This document shows positions 1-6,680 of a stretch of 15,141 nucleotides of DNA, piece after piece (the first letter of the stretch is position 1; each line of letters begins with the position of its first letter). The notes under the pieces are model-generated. The model saw nothing but the letters and a program-made list of their open reading frames with translations. It was not told the origin of the DNA and did not search any database. Origin of the DNA: Nitrospiraceae bacterium (GTDB lineage Bacteria; Nitrospirota; Nitrospiria; Nitrospirales; Nitrospiraceae). Location: contig JAICXS010000003.1 in assembly GCA_025934615.1 (NCBI GenBank), positions 1 through 15,141 on the forward strand. Reading direction: 5' to 3'. Position numbers and translations under genes: made by a program.

Positions 1-945
1 GTTCAGCACGCGCTGCAGCTTCGCCACGACATAATACGGCATGCCTTCATTGATTTCTCCGGCGAGTTCAATAAAGCGCGTGTGCAAATCGTACTCTTTG
101 GACTTCCATGCCAAGTAATACGGATCGAGCGGAATGCAATGTCCACCTACGCCAGGCCCCGGATAAAATGCCATAAATCCGAAGTTTTTAGTGGCGGCGG
201 CATCGATCACTTCATACACATTCAGTCCCATACGGTCGCACAGGATCGCCAATTCGTTGACGAGTGCGATGTTCACAGACCGAAACACGTTCTCAAAGAC
301 CTTCGCCATTTCCGCGACACGGGAAGAGGAGAGGGGGAAAATTTTGACAATGGACTGCTCGTAAAACGTTTGCGCGACCGTCAAACAGGACGGGGTGATA
401 CCTCCGACCAGCTTGAACGTATTTTGAGTCTTAAACGATCGGTTGCCAGGATCAACCCGTTCGGGGGAAAAGGCCATGAACAGTGTATCGCCGACCTTCA
501 AGCCTTTCTTCGTCAAAATCGGCATCATCACTTCATCCGTCGTCCCAGGATAGGTCGTGCTTTCCAGGACGACCAGCATGTCGGGATGGGCATATTTCGC
601 CAACTCATTGGTCACTTTTAAAATCGCGCTGATGTCCGGCTCTTTATTCCGTGTCAATGGCGTCGGCACGCAAATGAGCACGATATCGCACTTGCTCAGC
701 ACGCTGAAGACGCTCGTGGCGCTCAATCGCTGATCGCTCACCACCTGCCGAAGCTCCTGACCGTCCACATCGGAAATATAATTTTCGCTCCGATTGACCC
801 GTTCTACCTTTTCCGCTACTTCATCGATGCCATAGACGCGGTATCCAGTCTTGGCTTGCAGAACAGCCAGCGGCAGGCCCACATAGCAGAGACCATCTAC
901 ACCGACGACTGCGGAACGACTGCGGATCTTATCCAGCAAAGCCAT
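1..945 (-). CDS. wbpA: UDP-N-acetyl-D-glucosamine/mannosamine 6-dehydrogenase, WbpA/WecC-like (3' end beyond window)
   Basis: The protein begins MALLDKIRSRSAVVGVDGL and 315 codons are visible; family members run to about 430 residues, so the C-terminus lies past the left edge. It should oxidise a UDP-HexNAc to its uronic acid with two NAD+, feeding polysaccharide or glycan synthesis in the cytoplasm. Support: an N-terminal Rossmann segment (about residues 13-26), TTYPGTT in the middle, FSPERVDPGN, and GVGGHCIPLDPYYL with the expected catalytic Cys at residue 270. SPER-DPGN and GGHCIPLDPYYL favour the HexNAc dehydrogenases over UDP-glucose dehydrogenase. The start is fixed by a strong AAGGAGGGG at 949-957. 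Residues 18-23 read GLCYVG where GLGYVG is usual, so the middle glycine of the nucleotide-binding loop is Cys20. It lies 157 bp after the ABC permease on the same strand; no convincing own promoter was seen. The exact sugar substrate is inferred. Confidence 0.88.
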   Translation of the reverse strand, partial: MALLDKIRSRSAVVGVDGLCYVGLPLAVLQAKTGYRVYGIDEVAEKVERVNRSENYISDVDGQELRQVVSDQRLSATSVFSVLSKCDIVLICVPTPLTRNKEPDISAILKVTNELAKYAHPDMLVVLESTTYPGTTDEVMMPILTKKGLKVGDTLFMAFSPERVDPGNRSFKTQNTFKLVGGITPSCLTVAQTFYEQSIVKIFPLSSSRVAEMAKVFENVFRSVNIALVNELAILCDRMGLNVYEVIDAAATKNFGFMAFYPGPGVGGHCIPLDPYYLAWKSKEYDLHTRFIELAGEINEGMPYYVVAKLQRVLN

Positions 946-1102
946 CTTCCCCTCCTTATAGAACCAAGCGTCGGCTGTTTTTACACATCGCGCCACCGAT
1001 AGTGTTCAGATCTTAAGTCGCTCTATGAATACATCGAGTAAGTGTTCAATGCAAGTCATCACTGCGTGAGGTGACATGAAGGTCTATGGCGGGACGATGG
1101 CG

Positions 1103-1870
1103 CTATTGAAAATCACGACGTTGAAAAATCATTGAGGCCAATACAAGTAACATGACCGTATAGGACGCTCCATATGCAAAGGTTAATAGAAGGTCGTCTG
1201 CCGACAGATCGACATGATTGATTACATGCCCTTTCAGATTGAACCGTTCTAAGTTCGGCATAATATAATACAGAGCACTGAGAATACCGCGTCCGACCGT
1301 ATCCATTTTCTCACCGAACGTCTTCAAATCGGCAGAGAGATGACCGATGACATAGATGGCCAGCGTGAAGATCGCACTCAACGTGGAGCTCGTAAAAGTG
1401 GAGAACACAAGAGCGACCGCCGTGATCACCATCAGTTCAACAAAAATCAGAGACAAGGATTTAAAGAGCAGAACCGTGATCGGGACGTCCATCACGTGAA
1501 GCACCACTAACAAGCCGATGATCATCACAACCGTATTAGCCATGAGGGTGATGACAAGGCCCAGATATTTTCCGACTAAAAACGCGTATCGGGGGACCGG
1601 TTTTGAGATAATCGTGTAAATCGTTTTCTTATCGATCTCCTTGCTGACGAGGCCGATGCCGACAAAAATGGCGATCAACACTCCAAATATATTGATACTT
1701 GCCAGTCCCAAATCCAGGATCAGACGATGGTAGTCTCCAAGCGTCAGCCGGGACAGCAAAATTGAGCTGCCGATCATCAGCAAAGCAAAAATCAGCAGAT
1801 TGTAGAGCAGTTTTTCACGAAGATTTTCACGGAACGTATTCAGACTAATCGATACGATACGGGCAATCAC
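1103..1870 (-). CDS. ABC-2 type transporter permease, PilI-like
   Basis: A 255-residue integral membrane protein with about six hydrophobic segments, typical of single-domain ABC-2/NosY-type permeases. The loop KEIDKKTIYTIISKPVPRYAFLVGKYLG (about residues 77-104) is the usual coupling segment of this family. The start is GTG, overlapping the TGA of the ATPase gene by 4 nt (GTGA), with GGAGGG about 7 nt upstream. Translational coupling with the ATPase is therefore likely and the two should form one inner-membrane transporter. Position after a pilin, a TPR protein and the ATPase matches the type IV pilus-linked set described in Myxococcus xanthus as pilG-pilH-pilI, where the transporter is needed for pilus assembly. 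The substrate is unknown there and here. A generic multidrug or NosY-like exporter is the alternative. No terminator was seen after its stop. Confidence 0.85.
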   Translation of the reverse strand: MIARIVSISLNTFRENLREKLLYNLLIFALLMIGSSILLSRLTLGDYHRLILDLGLASINIFGVLIAIFVGIGLVSKEIDKKTIYTIISKPVPRYAFLVGKYLGLVITLMANTVVMIIGLLVVLHVMDVPITVLLFKSLSLIFVELMVITAVALVFSTFTSSTLSAIFTLAIYVIGHLSADLKTFGEKMDTVGRGILSALYYIMPNLERFNLKGHVINHVDLSADDLLLTFAYGASYTVMLLVLASMIFQRRDFQ

Positions 1871-2817
1871 GCTCGCCCTCCCTGTTCACGAACTTCACGC
1901 ATAAACAGGTCCTCCAGCGAACTATTCTGAGGAGTCAGCGAAATGAGTTTCGCTTTGGCGGCTCGAATTTTATCGAGAATTGGATCTACTTGCTCCTGTC
2001 CATTCAAGACGAGAAGTGCTCGTTCTCCGTGCACCGTCACCTTTATCGTGAGTGGCCTGACCTGAGCCAACCCATCCGATCCTAATCCTTCCACGACCGC
2101 TTCGATCGATTGCATCGAGGCCGCTCCGATCAAATCTGAAATTCGCCCCATGGCCACCAACCGTCCCTTGACCAGAATGCTGACGCGATCGCACAAGAGT
2201 TCGGCATCGTGCAGGATGTGCGAACTGAAAAAAATGGTTTTGCCGGTTTCCTTGAGACGAAGAATGAGATCACGAATTTCTTTCCGTCCGATTGGATCAA
2301 GACCCGACATCGGCTCATCGAGCACGACTAACTCGGGATCGTTGATGAGCGCTTGTGCGATGCCGATTCGCTGTAGCATGCCTTTTGAAAATTTCCTCAG
2401 CTGCAAATCTCTAGCATGGGTCATTCCGACTAGGTCCAAGAGTTCGTCGATTCGGCGATGTAATGATCCCCCGCGTAGCCCGAACAGGTGCCCATAGAAT
2501 TGAAGAAACTCGATGCCGGTCAAATAATCGTAGAAATAGGGTGACTCCGGCAGAAACCCGAGTCGTGCCTTCGCCTCTGCATTTCCAATGTCTTTGCCGA
2601 ACAGCCACGCCTTTCCACTCGTGGGATAAATCAACCCCATGAGCATCTTTAAGGTCGTGGTTTTGCCTGCCCCATTGGGTCCGAGAAATCCAAAGACTTC
2701 GCCCTGTCGGACTTCAAGATTGAGTCCTTCAAGGGCCGTGACTTGTTTGCCCCAGAAGCCAACTTTGAATGTTTTTCGGAGTACTTCTGTCTTGAGGATC
2801 ACAGTGGGTATGGCCAT
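1867..2817 (-). CDS. ABC transporter ATP-binding protein, PilH-like
   Basis: A 316-residue single ATPase subunit. Visible motifs: Walker A GPNGAGKT at 46-53, a degenerate signature FSKGM at 143-147, Walker B LVVLDEP at 163-169 with catalytic Glu168, and the switch His200 in FFSSH. The Q-loop position is Glu91 (FLPES), which is common in the CcmA/NosF/DrrA group of ABC-2 ATPases. Residues from about 225 onward form the C-terminal extension usual in that group. It starts 8 nt after the TAG of the TPR protein and overlaps the permease by 4 nt, so the three form one transcription unit. Placement behind a type IV pilin suggests a role like M. xanthus PilH in pilus biogenesis; this is inference from synteny. 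The motifs alone support only an ABC-2 exporter ATPase. Confidence 0.9.
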   Translation of the reverse strand: MAIPTVILKTEVLRKTFKVGFWGKQVTALEGLNLEVRQGEVFGFLGPNGAGKTTTLKMLMGLIYPTSGKAWLFGKDIGNAEAKARLGFLPESPYFYDYLTGIEFLQFYGHLFGLRGGSLHRRIDELLDLVGMTHARDLQLRKFSKGMLQRIGIAQALINDPELVVLDEPMSGLDPIGRKEIRDLILRLKETGKTIFFSSHILHDAELLCDRVSILVKGRLVAMGRISDLIGAASMQSIEAVVEGLGSDGLAQVRPLTIKVTVHGERALLVLNGQEQVDPILDKIRAAKAKLISLTPQNSSLEDLFMREVREQGGRA

Positions 2818-2825
2818 AGGACTAC

Positions 2826-3755
2826 CTATTCAATATCTCCTTTTTTCGCCATCGCATCTGAGGATCGGTAGACCCGCATTCGTTCCGCATGAGTGCTACT
2901 GGTTACTTCGCCGGTTTTGCTGTTCAAGCGATACTCACCGCCATACGGCTCTATGGGCATCCGTGTTAAAACTCCGTTCACAACAAGATCCAATAGGGAT
3001 AAAGGATTGCGCCCATTCTTCTCAATATAGCGCTGTACGGATCGTTCAATGGTCTGTAGATCACGCTCGACTGTCACGCGCTTTTTGCGCCGCTCTAATT
3101 GATCCCTTACCCAATCCTCATGAGTCTGCTGCAGCATGCCTTCGAGAAATTCGATTGCGACTTCCGGATTCTGGCCTTGGGCATAGAGCCGTGTCGCCAA
3201 TCTCGCGACATAGGGTGGAGGCCCAGCAGGAGGAAATCCCGGCACGCGTGCTGCACGTGCCATGTAATCTGCAGCACGGAGATGGTCCCCTAAATGGAAA
3301 AAGTGGTTGAATCCCAAAACAAATGGAATACGCCATGAGCCAGGGTTTGGCTCTAACCCTTTCTCCAAAAGCTGATTGCTCAAATCAACGCGGCCCGCCA
3401 GTTCAGCCAACACAGTCGCCCCGGCATCGTACGCATAAATATACTTTGTGTCTAGCGTCGTCGCGACGTCGAGGGCGTGATACAACCATTCATAGTCCTT
3501 CTCACCGACGATCCGTTCTCCGAGTACCTGGATAATCTTTAGCCAGATGATGTCAGCGCCCAGGTGATGATATCCAAGTAACGCGGGCTTCAGCACTTCA
3601 CCACGTGGTAAAAGCCGAAGCTGCTCCAGCTTCTGAACATGGCCTTCCCGTTGTTGCAATTGGTACTGCAACATAATAGTCATGCAGAGGAGGAGACTGA
3701 GCAATAGCCATGTGATTAGATTTTGGGACTTGGAATGAAGCTGCCTAGCCTTCAT
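2826..3755 (-). CDS. Membrane-anchored TPR-like protein of the pilus-linked ABC cluster, PilG-like
   Basis: A 309-residue protein with a short basic N-terminus, one membrane segment (about residues 13-30) and a periplasmic remainder. The middle (about 55-215) has TPR-like helical pairs around YEWLYHALDVATTLDTKY, LGFNHFFHLGDHLRAADYM and VAIEFLEGMLQQ. The last 70 residues (QRYIEKNGRNPLSLLDL, then MPIEPYGGEYRLN and TGEVTSS) resemble the C-terminal part of pilin-like or GspG-type proteins, where a PYGG-Y motif closes the fold. It sits between the pilin and the ABC ATPase, the place held by PilG in M. xanthus, and may link the transporter to the pilus machine. There is no Shine-Dalgarno sequence before the ATG and a -10-like TACTAT lies only 7 nt upstream. 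The exact family name is not recognised with certainty. Confidence 0.75.
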   Translation of the reverse strand: MKARQLHSKSQNLITWLLLSLLLCMTIMLQYQLQQREGHVQKLEQLRLLPRGEVLKPALLGYHHLGADIIWLKIIQVLGERIVGEKDYEWLYHALDVATTLDTKYIYAYDAGATVLAELAGRVDLSNQLLEKGLEPNPGSWRIPFVLGFNHFFHLGDHLRAADYMARAARVPGFPPAGPPPYVARLATRLYAQGQNPEVAIEFLEGMLQQTHEDWVRDQLERRKKRVTVERDLQTIERSVQRYIEKNGRNPLSLLDLVVNGVLTRMPIEPYGGEYRLNSKTGEVTSSTHAERMRVYRSSDAMAKKGDIE

Positions 3756-3762
3756 TGGACTG

Positions 3763-3790
3763 ATAGTATTTATGTAGCAGTTACTGACAG
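3763..3790 (-). promoter_or_regulatory. Weak sigma-70-like promoter candidate for the PilG-like gene
   Basis: On the minus strand CTGTCA (3785-3790) and TACTAT (3763-3768) are separated by 16 bp; each matches consensus at four of six positions. It lies downstream of the pilin terminator, where a new promoter would be needed unless readthrough supplies the message. It would place the transcript start at or next to the ATG at 3755. Weak evidence. Confidence 0.25.
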
Positions 3791-3826
3791 TAGGAAACTT
3801 CCATTGACCGCAGCCTTAACAGTTCT

Positions 3827-3863
3827 AAAAAAAGATCGGTCAGGGCCAGCCTGGCCCTGACCG
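3827..3863 (-). terminator. Rho-independent terminator of the pilin gene
   Basis: A perfect 13-bp inverted repeat, CGGTCAGGGCCAG (3837-3849) and its complement (3851-3863), with one base between; the real loop will be larger because inner pairs cannot close. In the minus-strand transcript the stem is followed after three bases by seven U (A run 3827-3833 on the plus strand). It lies 23 nt after the pilin stop and before the PilG-like gene, so pilin should be made mostly as a short monocistronic message. Confidence 0.92.
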
Positions 3864-3886
3864 TAGCGATCACGTGTATGCTTGCT

Positions 3887-4483
3887 CTAGAATATATTGT
3901 CATTCGGCAAGCAGTTAACCACAACGCTAATATCCGAAACCTTGAAATCGCCCTGAACGCCATCACCATCCAAGTCACCAAAAGCCTGGGCAAGGAATCC
4001 CAGGGTCGGCGCAACACCCGCTCCTGCCGCAATCGCACCGCCGCACAAGGTCTTTTGTGGGCCAGGCACCGCCGTGACGGCTGCCGTGGAGCCCAACCGA
4101 TACTGATATCGCACCGCGCCTGCTGGTACGAATCCAATATCTCCAAAAAAACCCGTCGCAACAGTTGGAGCGCCAGCGTTATCAAAACACTTCAACGCGG
4201 CGGTCGTCGCGGCCTCAGCAGGCGGCCATGCCACAAGGGCACCATTATTCGGAACGGCCGCTGGGACATTATTGGTCGAAGACCAGTAACAACGATTCTC
4301 GGCTTGGAACGCTAGATTTGCCGTCTTGATTGCCGACAAATTGGTCTTGGCCTCAGACGTCCGTGACCGCATCTGATACTGAATAAAATTCGGAATCGCG
4401 ATGGCGGCTAAGATGCCGATGATCGCGACCACGATCATCAACTCAATCAAGGTAAAACCCTTACTACTGCGTAGTGCCTTCAT
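3887..4483 (-). CDS. pilA: Type IVa major prepilin, PilA-like
   Basis: A 198-residue prepilin: leader MKALRSSKG, then the processing site G|FTLIELMIVVAIIG with Phe+1 and Glu+5, as needed by the PilD peptidase/N-methylase. Mature length is 189. Residues 1-50 form the long N-terminal helix. The globular domain has cysteines at mature positions 56, 90, 138 and 182, likely two disulfides. Mature residues 161-170, DLDGDGVQGD, look like an EF-hand-type Ca2+ loop. The ATG at 4483 is chosen because AAAGGAGG lies about 7 nt upstream and the short leader is canonical; the longer frame back to a GTG at 4564 would overlap the predicted promoter. It has its own sigma-54-like promoter and terminator. Downstream genes resemble a pilus-assembly ABC set. 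It could be a minor pilin or pseudopilin instead, but size, isolated control and terminator favour a major subunit. Confidence 0.9.
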   Translation of the reverse strand: MKALRSSKGFTLIELMIVVAIIGILAAIAIPNFIQYQMRSRTSEAKTNLSAIKTANLAFQAENRCYWSSTNNVPAAVPNNGALVAWPPAEAATTAALKCFDNAGAPTVATGFFGDIGFVPAGAVRYQYRLGSTAAVTAVPGPQKTLCGGAIAAGAGVAPTLGFLAQAFGDLDGDGVQGDFKVSDISVVVNCLPNDNIF

Positions 4484-4560
4484 GATGACCCTCCTTTGTT
4501 GACTCACTTCCGCCCCTCCGTCCATTGCCTTTTTGAACCGCGTCGTTGGGAGGGAAATTA

Positions 4561-4574
4561 GCACCTTTCATGCC
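4561..4574 (-). promoter_or_regulatory. Sigma-54 (-24/-12) promoter core of the pilin gene
   Basis: The minus strand reads GGCATGAAAGGTGC, which fits GGCACG-N4-TTGC at eight of ten fixed positions and has the required GG-N10-GC spacing. A start about 12 nt downstream (near 4549) would give a leader of about 65 nt ending in the strong ribosome site. Pilin genes are often under sigma-54 with PilS/PilR (established in Pseudomonas and Myxococcus). Part of a 276-bp gene-free stretch (4484-4759). Confidence 0.65.
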
Positions 4575-4590
4575 GATTGCCCCCGCTTTC

Positions 4591-4697
4591 GGATGATACA
4601 TATTTTCAAAGGCTTAGGGTGCGCTTCAGCAGTGAAGGATGGTACAGAACGATACAGGGCTTCCATAGATTGATACTTACGGACAAGATTTGGTACC
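4591..4697. promoter_or_regulatory. Phased GRTAC repeat array, candidate enhancer for the pilin sigma-54 promoter
   Basis: Five copies of G(A/G)TAC on the plus strand begin at 4595, 4641, 4651, 4672 and 4692. Start-to-start distances are 46, 10, 21 and 20 bp, so the last four lie on one face of the helix. Flanks are partly shared, for example GGATGATACA, GGATGGTACAG and GAACGATACAG. The four phased copies lie about 92-147 bp upstream of the predicted start, the usual range for NtrC-family activators. An AT-rich stretch (about 4599-4611) lies between array and promoter and might bend. Binding by a PilR-like protein is inferred. Confidence 0.5.
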
Positions 4698-4759
4698 GGT
4701 ATGGTCTGAGGTGCTAGGACCTCTAAAGAGAAGATAACTGAAAAGGCCTTACAGTGTAG

Positions 4760-6595
4760 TTACTTATGATCGACGGTGTTTCGTGACACGCGCCGCTTGG
4801 CTTCCCGGACTCGGTCTTCCTGAGTGGGATCGCCGAAACCTCGGTCCTTATAGCGGTCGATCAGTTTTGAATTGGAGGGGTCAAGCTCTAATGAATGAAG
4901 CCATGCTTCTTTGGCTTCTTGGCGGAGGTTCTGCTTCAGGTAAATTTCACCGAGATGTTCGTAAATCACAGGATCATCTTTCACCAACGTGGCGGCTTTG
5001 GTAATTTCTGCTTTCGCATCATCCAAGCGTCCCATTTTGAACAGCGCCCAGGCGAGGCTATCGACATAATAGCCGTTGTCCGGCTTCAATGAGACGGCAC
5101 GTTGAGTGAGCTCCACGGCCTCTGGAATCTTCATGTCCCGGTCGGCATAGGTATAGCCAAGATAATTTAATGTGTCGGCATGCTTGGGGTCTAATTTGAG
5201 CGCCGACTCCAGTGTCTGGACGACATCGTCGAACCGATTCAGCTTGTCGTATGCCGTCCCCAAATTAAACAAGAGGTCTGCATTCCCGGGATTGTAGCGA
5301 ATTCCTTCTTCAAAGGCCTGCGAGGCGGAAGCGTACTGTTCCGATTGCAAATAGGTCAGGCCTAACAGGAGATACGCGTCAGACTGTTTCGGATTCTGCT
5401 TGACGACTTCCACGAGATGCGGGATGGCCTCGGCCGATTGTTTCAAGCGGTAATAGAGAAATCCCAAATGAAGGTGGCCGTCTGCATACGTCGGCTGAAG
5501 CTTGAGATTAGCCTGATAGGCCTCAATCGCCTTGTCATACTCTTTCAGCTCCTCATACATGAGGCCGAGATAATCCCGCACGCGCAGCTCGGCCGGTCTC
5601 GCCGATAAGATCTTTGTTAACTGAGCGATTGCCTTGGGATACTCTTTGAGCTCTCCATAGACCAGCCCCATCCGCAGTTGCGCGTCCAAATCGTCGGGAT
5701 CCTCTCGTAACAACGTGTCGAGCTCGCTCAATGCGTCGCGGTACGCTTTATCCTGAAGGAAAAGCCGGATCAAGTGGTGCCGCATTTCCTTACTCTGAGG
5801 ATTGATGACTTGCAAATATTTGCGATAGACCGCGATGGCGCCGGTCCGGTCCTGTTGAGTCTCATAGAGCGCCGCAAGCGCCATATACGCCGGTTCGAAA
5901 TGGGGATTGATCTGAATGGCCTGGTTCAGGTGCTGAATCGCGCGGTCAAACTGCTTCGCTTCAATTTCGATGCGGCCTAAATAGTAATAGCCGATGGGAG
6001 AATCTTTGGAGCGCTCGATGCCCTGCTCAAACGCCCGTTCGGCTTCCTCCAAGCGCTTTAGATTAACCAGCAGGACGCCCTTTGAAAAGTACGCCTCGCT
6101 TTGGTTGCGGTCCAGCTCGATGGCGCGGTCGTACATCCGCAGTGCTTTCTCGCTCTGTCCGGCTTTCGCATAAATACCCGCCATGACAATATGCAGTTGC
6201 CCATCTCGGCTACCGGCTTGGGCAAGCTGATCGGCGGTCTCAATAGCATGCGCCATGTCGCCAAGCGAAAAATACAGCACCGCCAGCCGGGACTTGATAT
6301 AGACGGAAGCAGGATCGCTCCGTAAGGCCAGTTGATATTCGCGAATCGCGCTTCCGGTATCTTGATTCAGTTCGGCTTCGTATCCAAGCAAGAAATGATA
6401 GTACGCTCGGGAGTCTTTTGGCACCGGAGCCGGCGTAGACGGAGCTTGAAGAGGTTGTGAGGTGGATGCGAGCCGCGTTTCGGCTTTCGGCGCAGTTGTA
6501 CAAGATGCCACGGTCGACAGCGCGACGATGAGGGGTACGGCGGCCCGCATCCACCTCGCCCGTGCCGAGAAAGCCACGTAGACAGAGCTGCTCAT
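4760..6595 (-). CDS. Lipoprotein with 15 tandem TPR repeats
   Basis: A 611-residue protein. The N-terminus has a basic patch, a hydrophobic stretch (about 18-30) and a lipobox VASC with Cys32, so it should be lipid-anchored, probably in the outer membrane facing the periplasm. From about residue 62 to 590 it is an unbroken run of 34-residue TPRs; 15 can be aligned by their W/L-G-Y and A-P positions (for example YLGLMYEELKEYDKAIEAYQ). A charged tail of about 20 residues ends it. TPR superhelices bind protein partners and no catalytic motif is present. Lying just upstream of the pilin it may help pilus or envelope assembly as the much shorter Tgl/PilF lipoproteins do; this is a guess from position. 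AGAGG lies 7 nt before ATG 6595; an internal ATG at 6550 would give a shorter signal peptide. A strong own promoter lies upstream. Confidence 0.85.
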   Translation of the reverse strand: MSSSVYVAFSARARWMRAAVPLIVALSTVASCTTAPKAETRLASTSQPLQAPSTPAPVPKDSRAYYHFLLGYEAELNQDTGSAIREYQLALRSDPASVYIKSRLAVLYFSLGDMAHAIETADQLAQAGSRDGQLHIVMAGIYAKAGQSEKALRMYDRAIELDRNQSEAYFSKGVLLVNLKRLEEAERAFEQGIERSKDSPIGYYYLGRIEIEAKQFDRAIQHLNQAIQINPHFEPAYMALAALYETQQDRTGAIAVYRKYLQVINPQSKEMRHHLIRLFLQDKAYRDALSELDTLLREDPDDLDAQLRMGLVYGELKEYPKAIAQLTKILSARPAELRVRDYLGLMYEELKEYDKAIEAYQANLKLQPTYADGHLHLGFLYYRLKQSAEAIPHLVEVVKQNPKQSDAYLLLGLTYLQSEQYASASQAFEEGIRYNPGNADLLFNLGTAYDKLNRFDDVVQTLESALKLDPKHADTLNYLGYTYADRDMKIPEAVELTQRAVSLKPDNGYYVDSLAWALFKMGRLDDAKAEITKAATLVKDDPVIYEHLGEIYLKQNLRQEAKEAWLHSLELDPSNSKLIDRYKDRGFGDPTQEDRVREAKRRVSRNTVDHK

Positions 6596-6596
6596 C

Positions 6597-6647
6597 GTGT
6601 GACCTCTAACTGGTGATGAGTGAGGAAGGCAGGTCAGCGCGTCACAC
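6597..6647 (-). promoter_or_regulatory. Possible 5'-leader stem before the TPR lipoprotein
   Basis: GTGTGAC (6641-6647, minus strand) is complementary to GTCACAC (6597-6603), which sits directly before the ATG and touches the AGAGG ribosome site. The arms are 7 bp with a 37-nt loop and would join the transcript 5' end (predicted near 6645) to the start region. It could dampen translation, or be a DNA dyad, or be chance. Confidence 0.3.
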
Positions 6648-6651
6648 TCAA

Positions 6652-6680
6652 ATTATAAGGTTCGAGTCGTAGCGTGTCAA
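6652..6680 (-). promoter_or_regulatory. Consensus-perfect sigma-70 promoter for the TPR lipoprotein
   Basis: TTGACA (6675-6680) and TATAAT (6652-6657) on the minus strand are exact consensus hexamers with the optimal 17-bp spacing. The TGA inside TTGACA is the dnaB stop codon. The predicted start near 6645 gives a leader of about 50 nt to ATG 6595. Confidence 0.88.

Noticed and set aside
82..621. 179-codon plus-strand frame opposite wbpA
   Set aside because: It is antisense to strongly conserved dehydrogenase motifs, has no ribosome site and has no recognisable protein character.
1014..1065. Sigma-70 promoter for wbpA (TTGCAT, 17 bp, TATTCA on the minus strand)
   Set aside because: The -10 box matches only three of six positions; readthrough from the permease gene is as likely.
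2639..3310. 223-codon plus-strand frame across the ABC ATPase and PilG-like genes
   Set aside because: It spans the junction of two well-supported minus-strand genes and its composition (Arg, Ser, Pro, Cys, His rich) is that of a shadow frame.
3887..4483. Electrically conductive pilin
   Set aside because: Phe24, Tyr27 and Tyr57 match positions in Geobacter PilA, but these are common in type IVa pilins, the protein is three times longer than the Geobacter one, and sequence cannot show conductivity.
4484..4564. 27-residue extension of the prepilin to a GTG at 4564
   Set aside because: It would start inside the predicted -12 box, and the nearer ATG has a strong ribosome site and a canonical 9-residue leader.
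4700..4735. GAGGT/ACCTC hairpin after the TPR lipoprotein as a terminator
   Set aside because: It has a 5-bp stem with no U tract on the minus-strand transcript.
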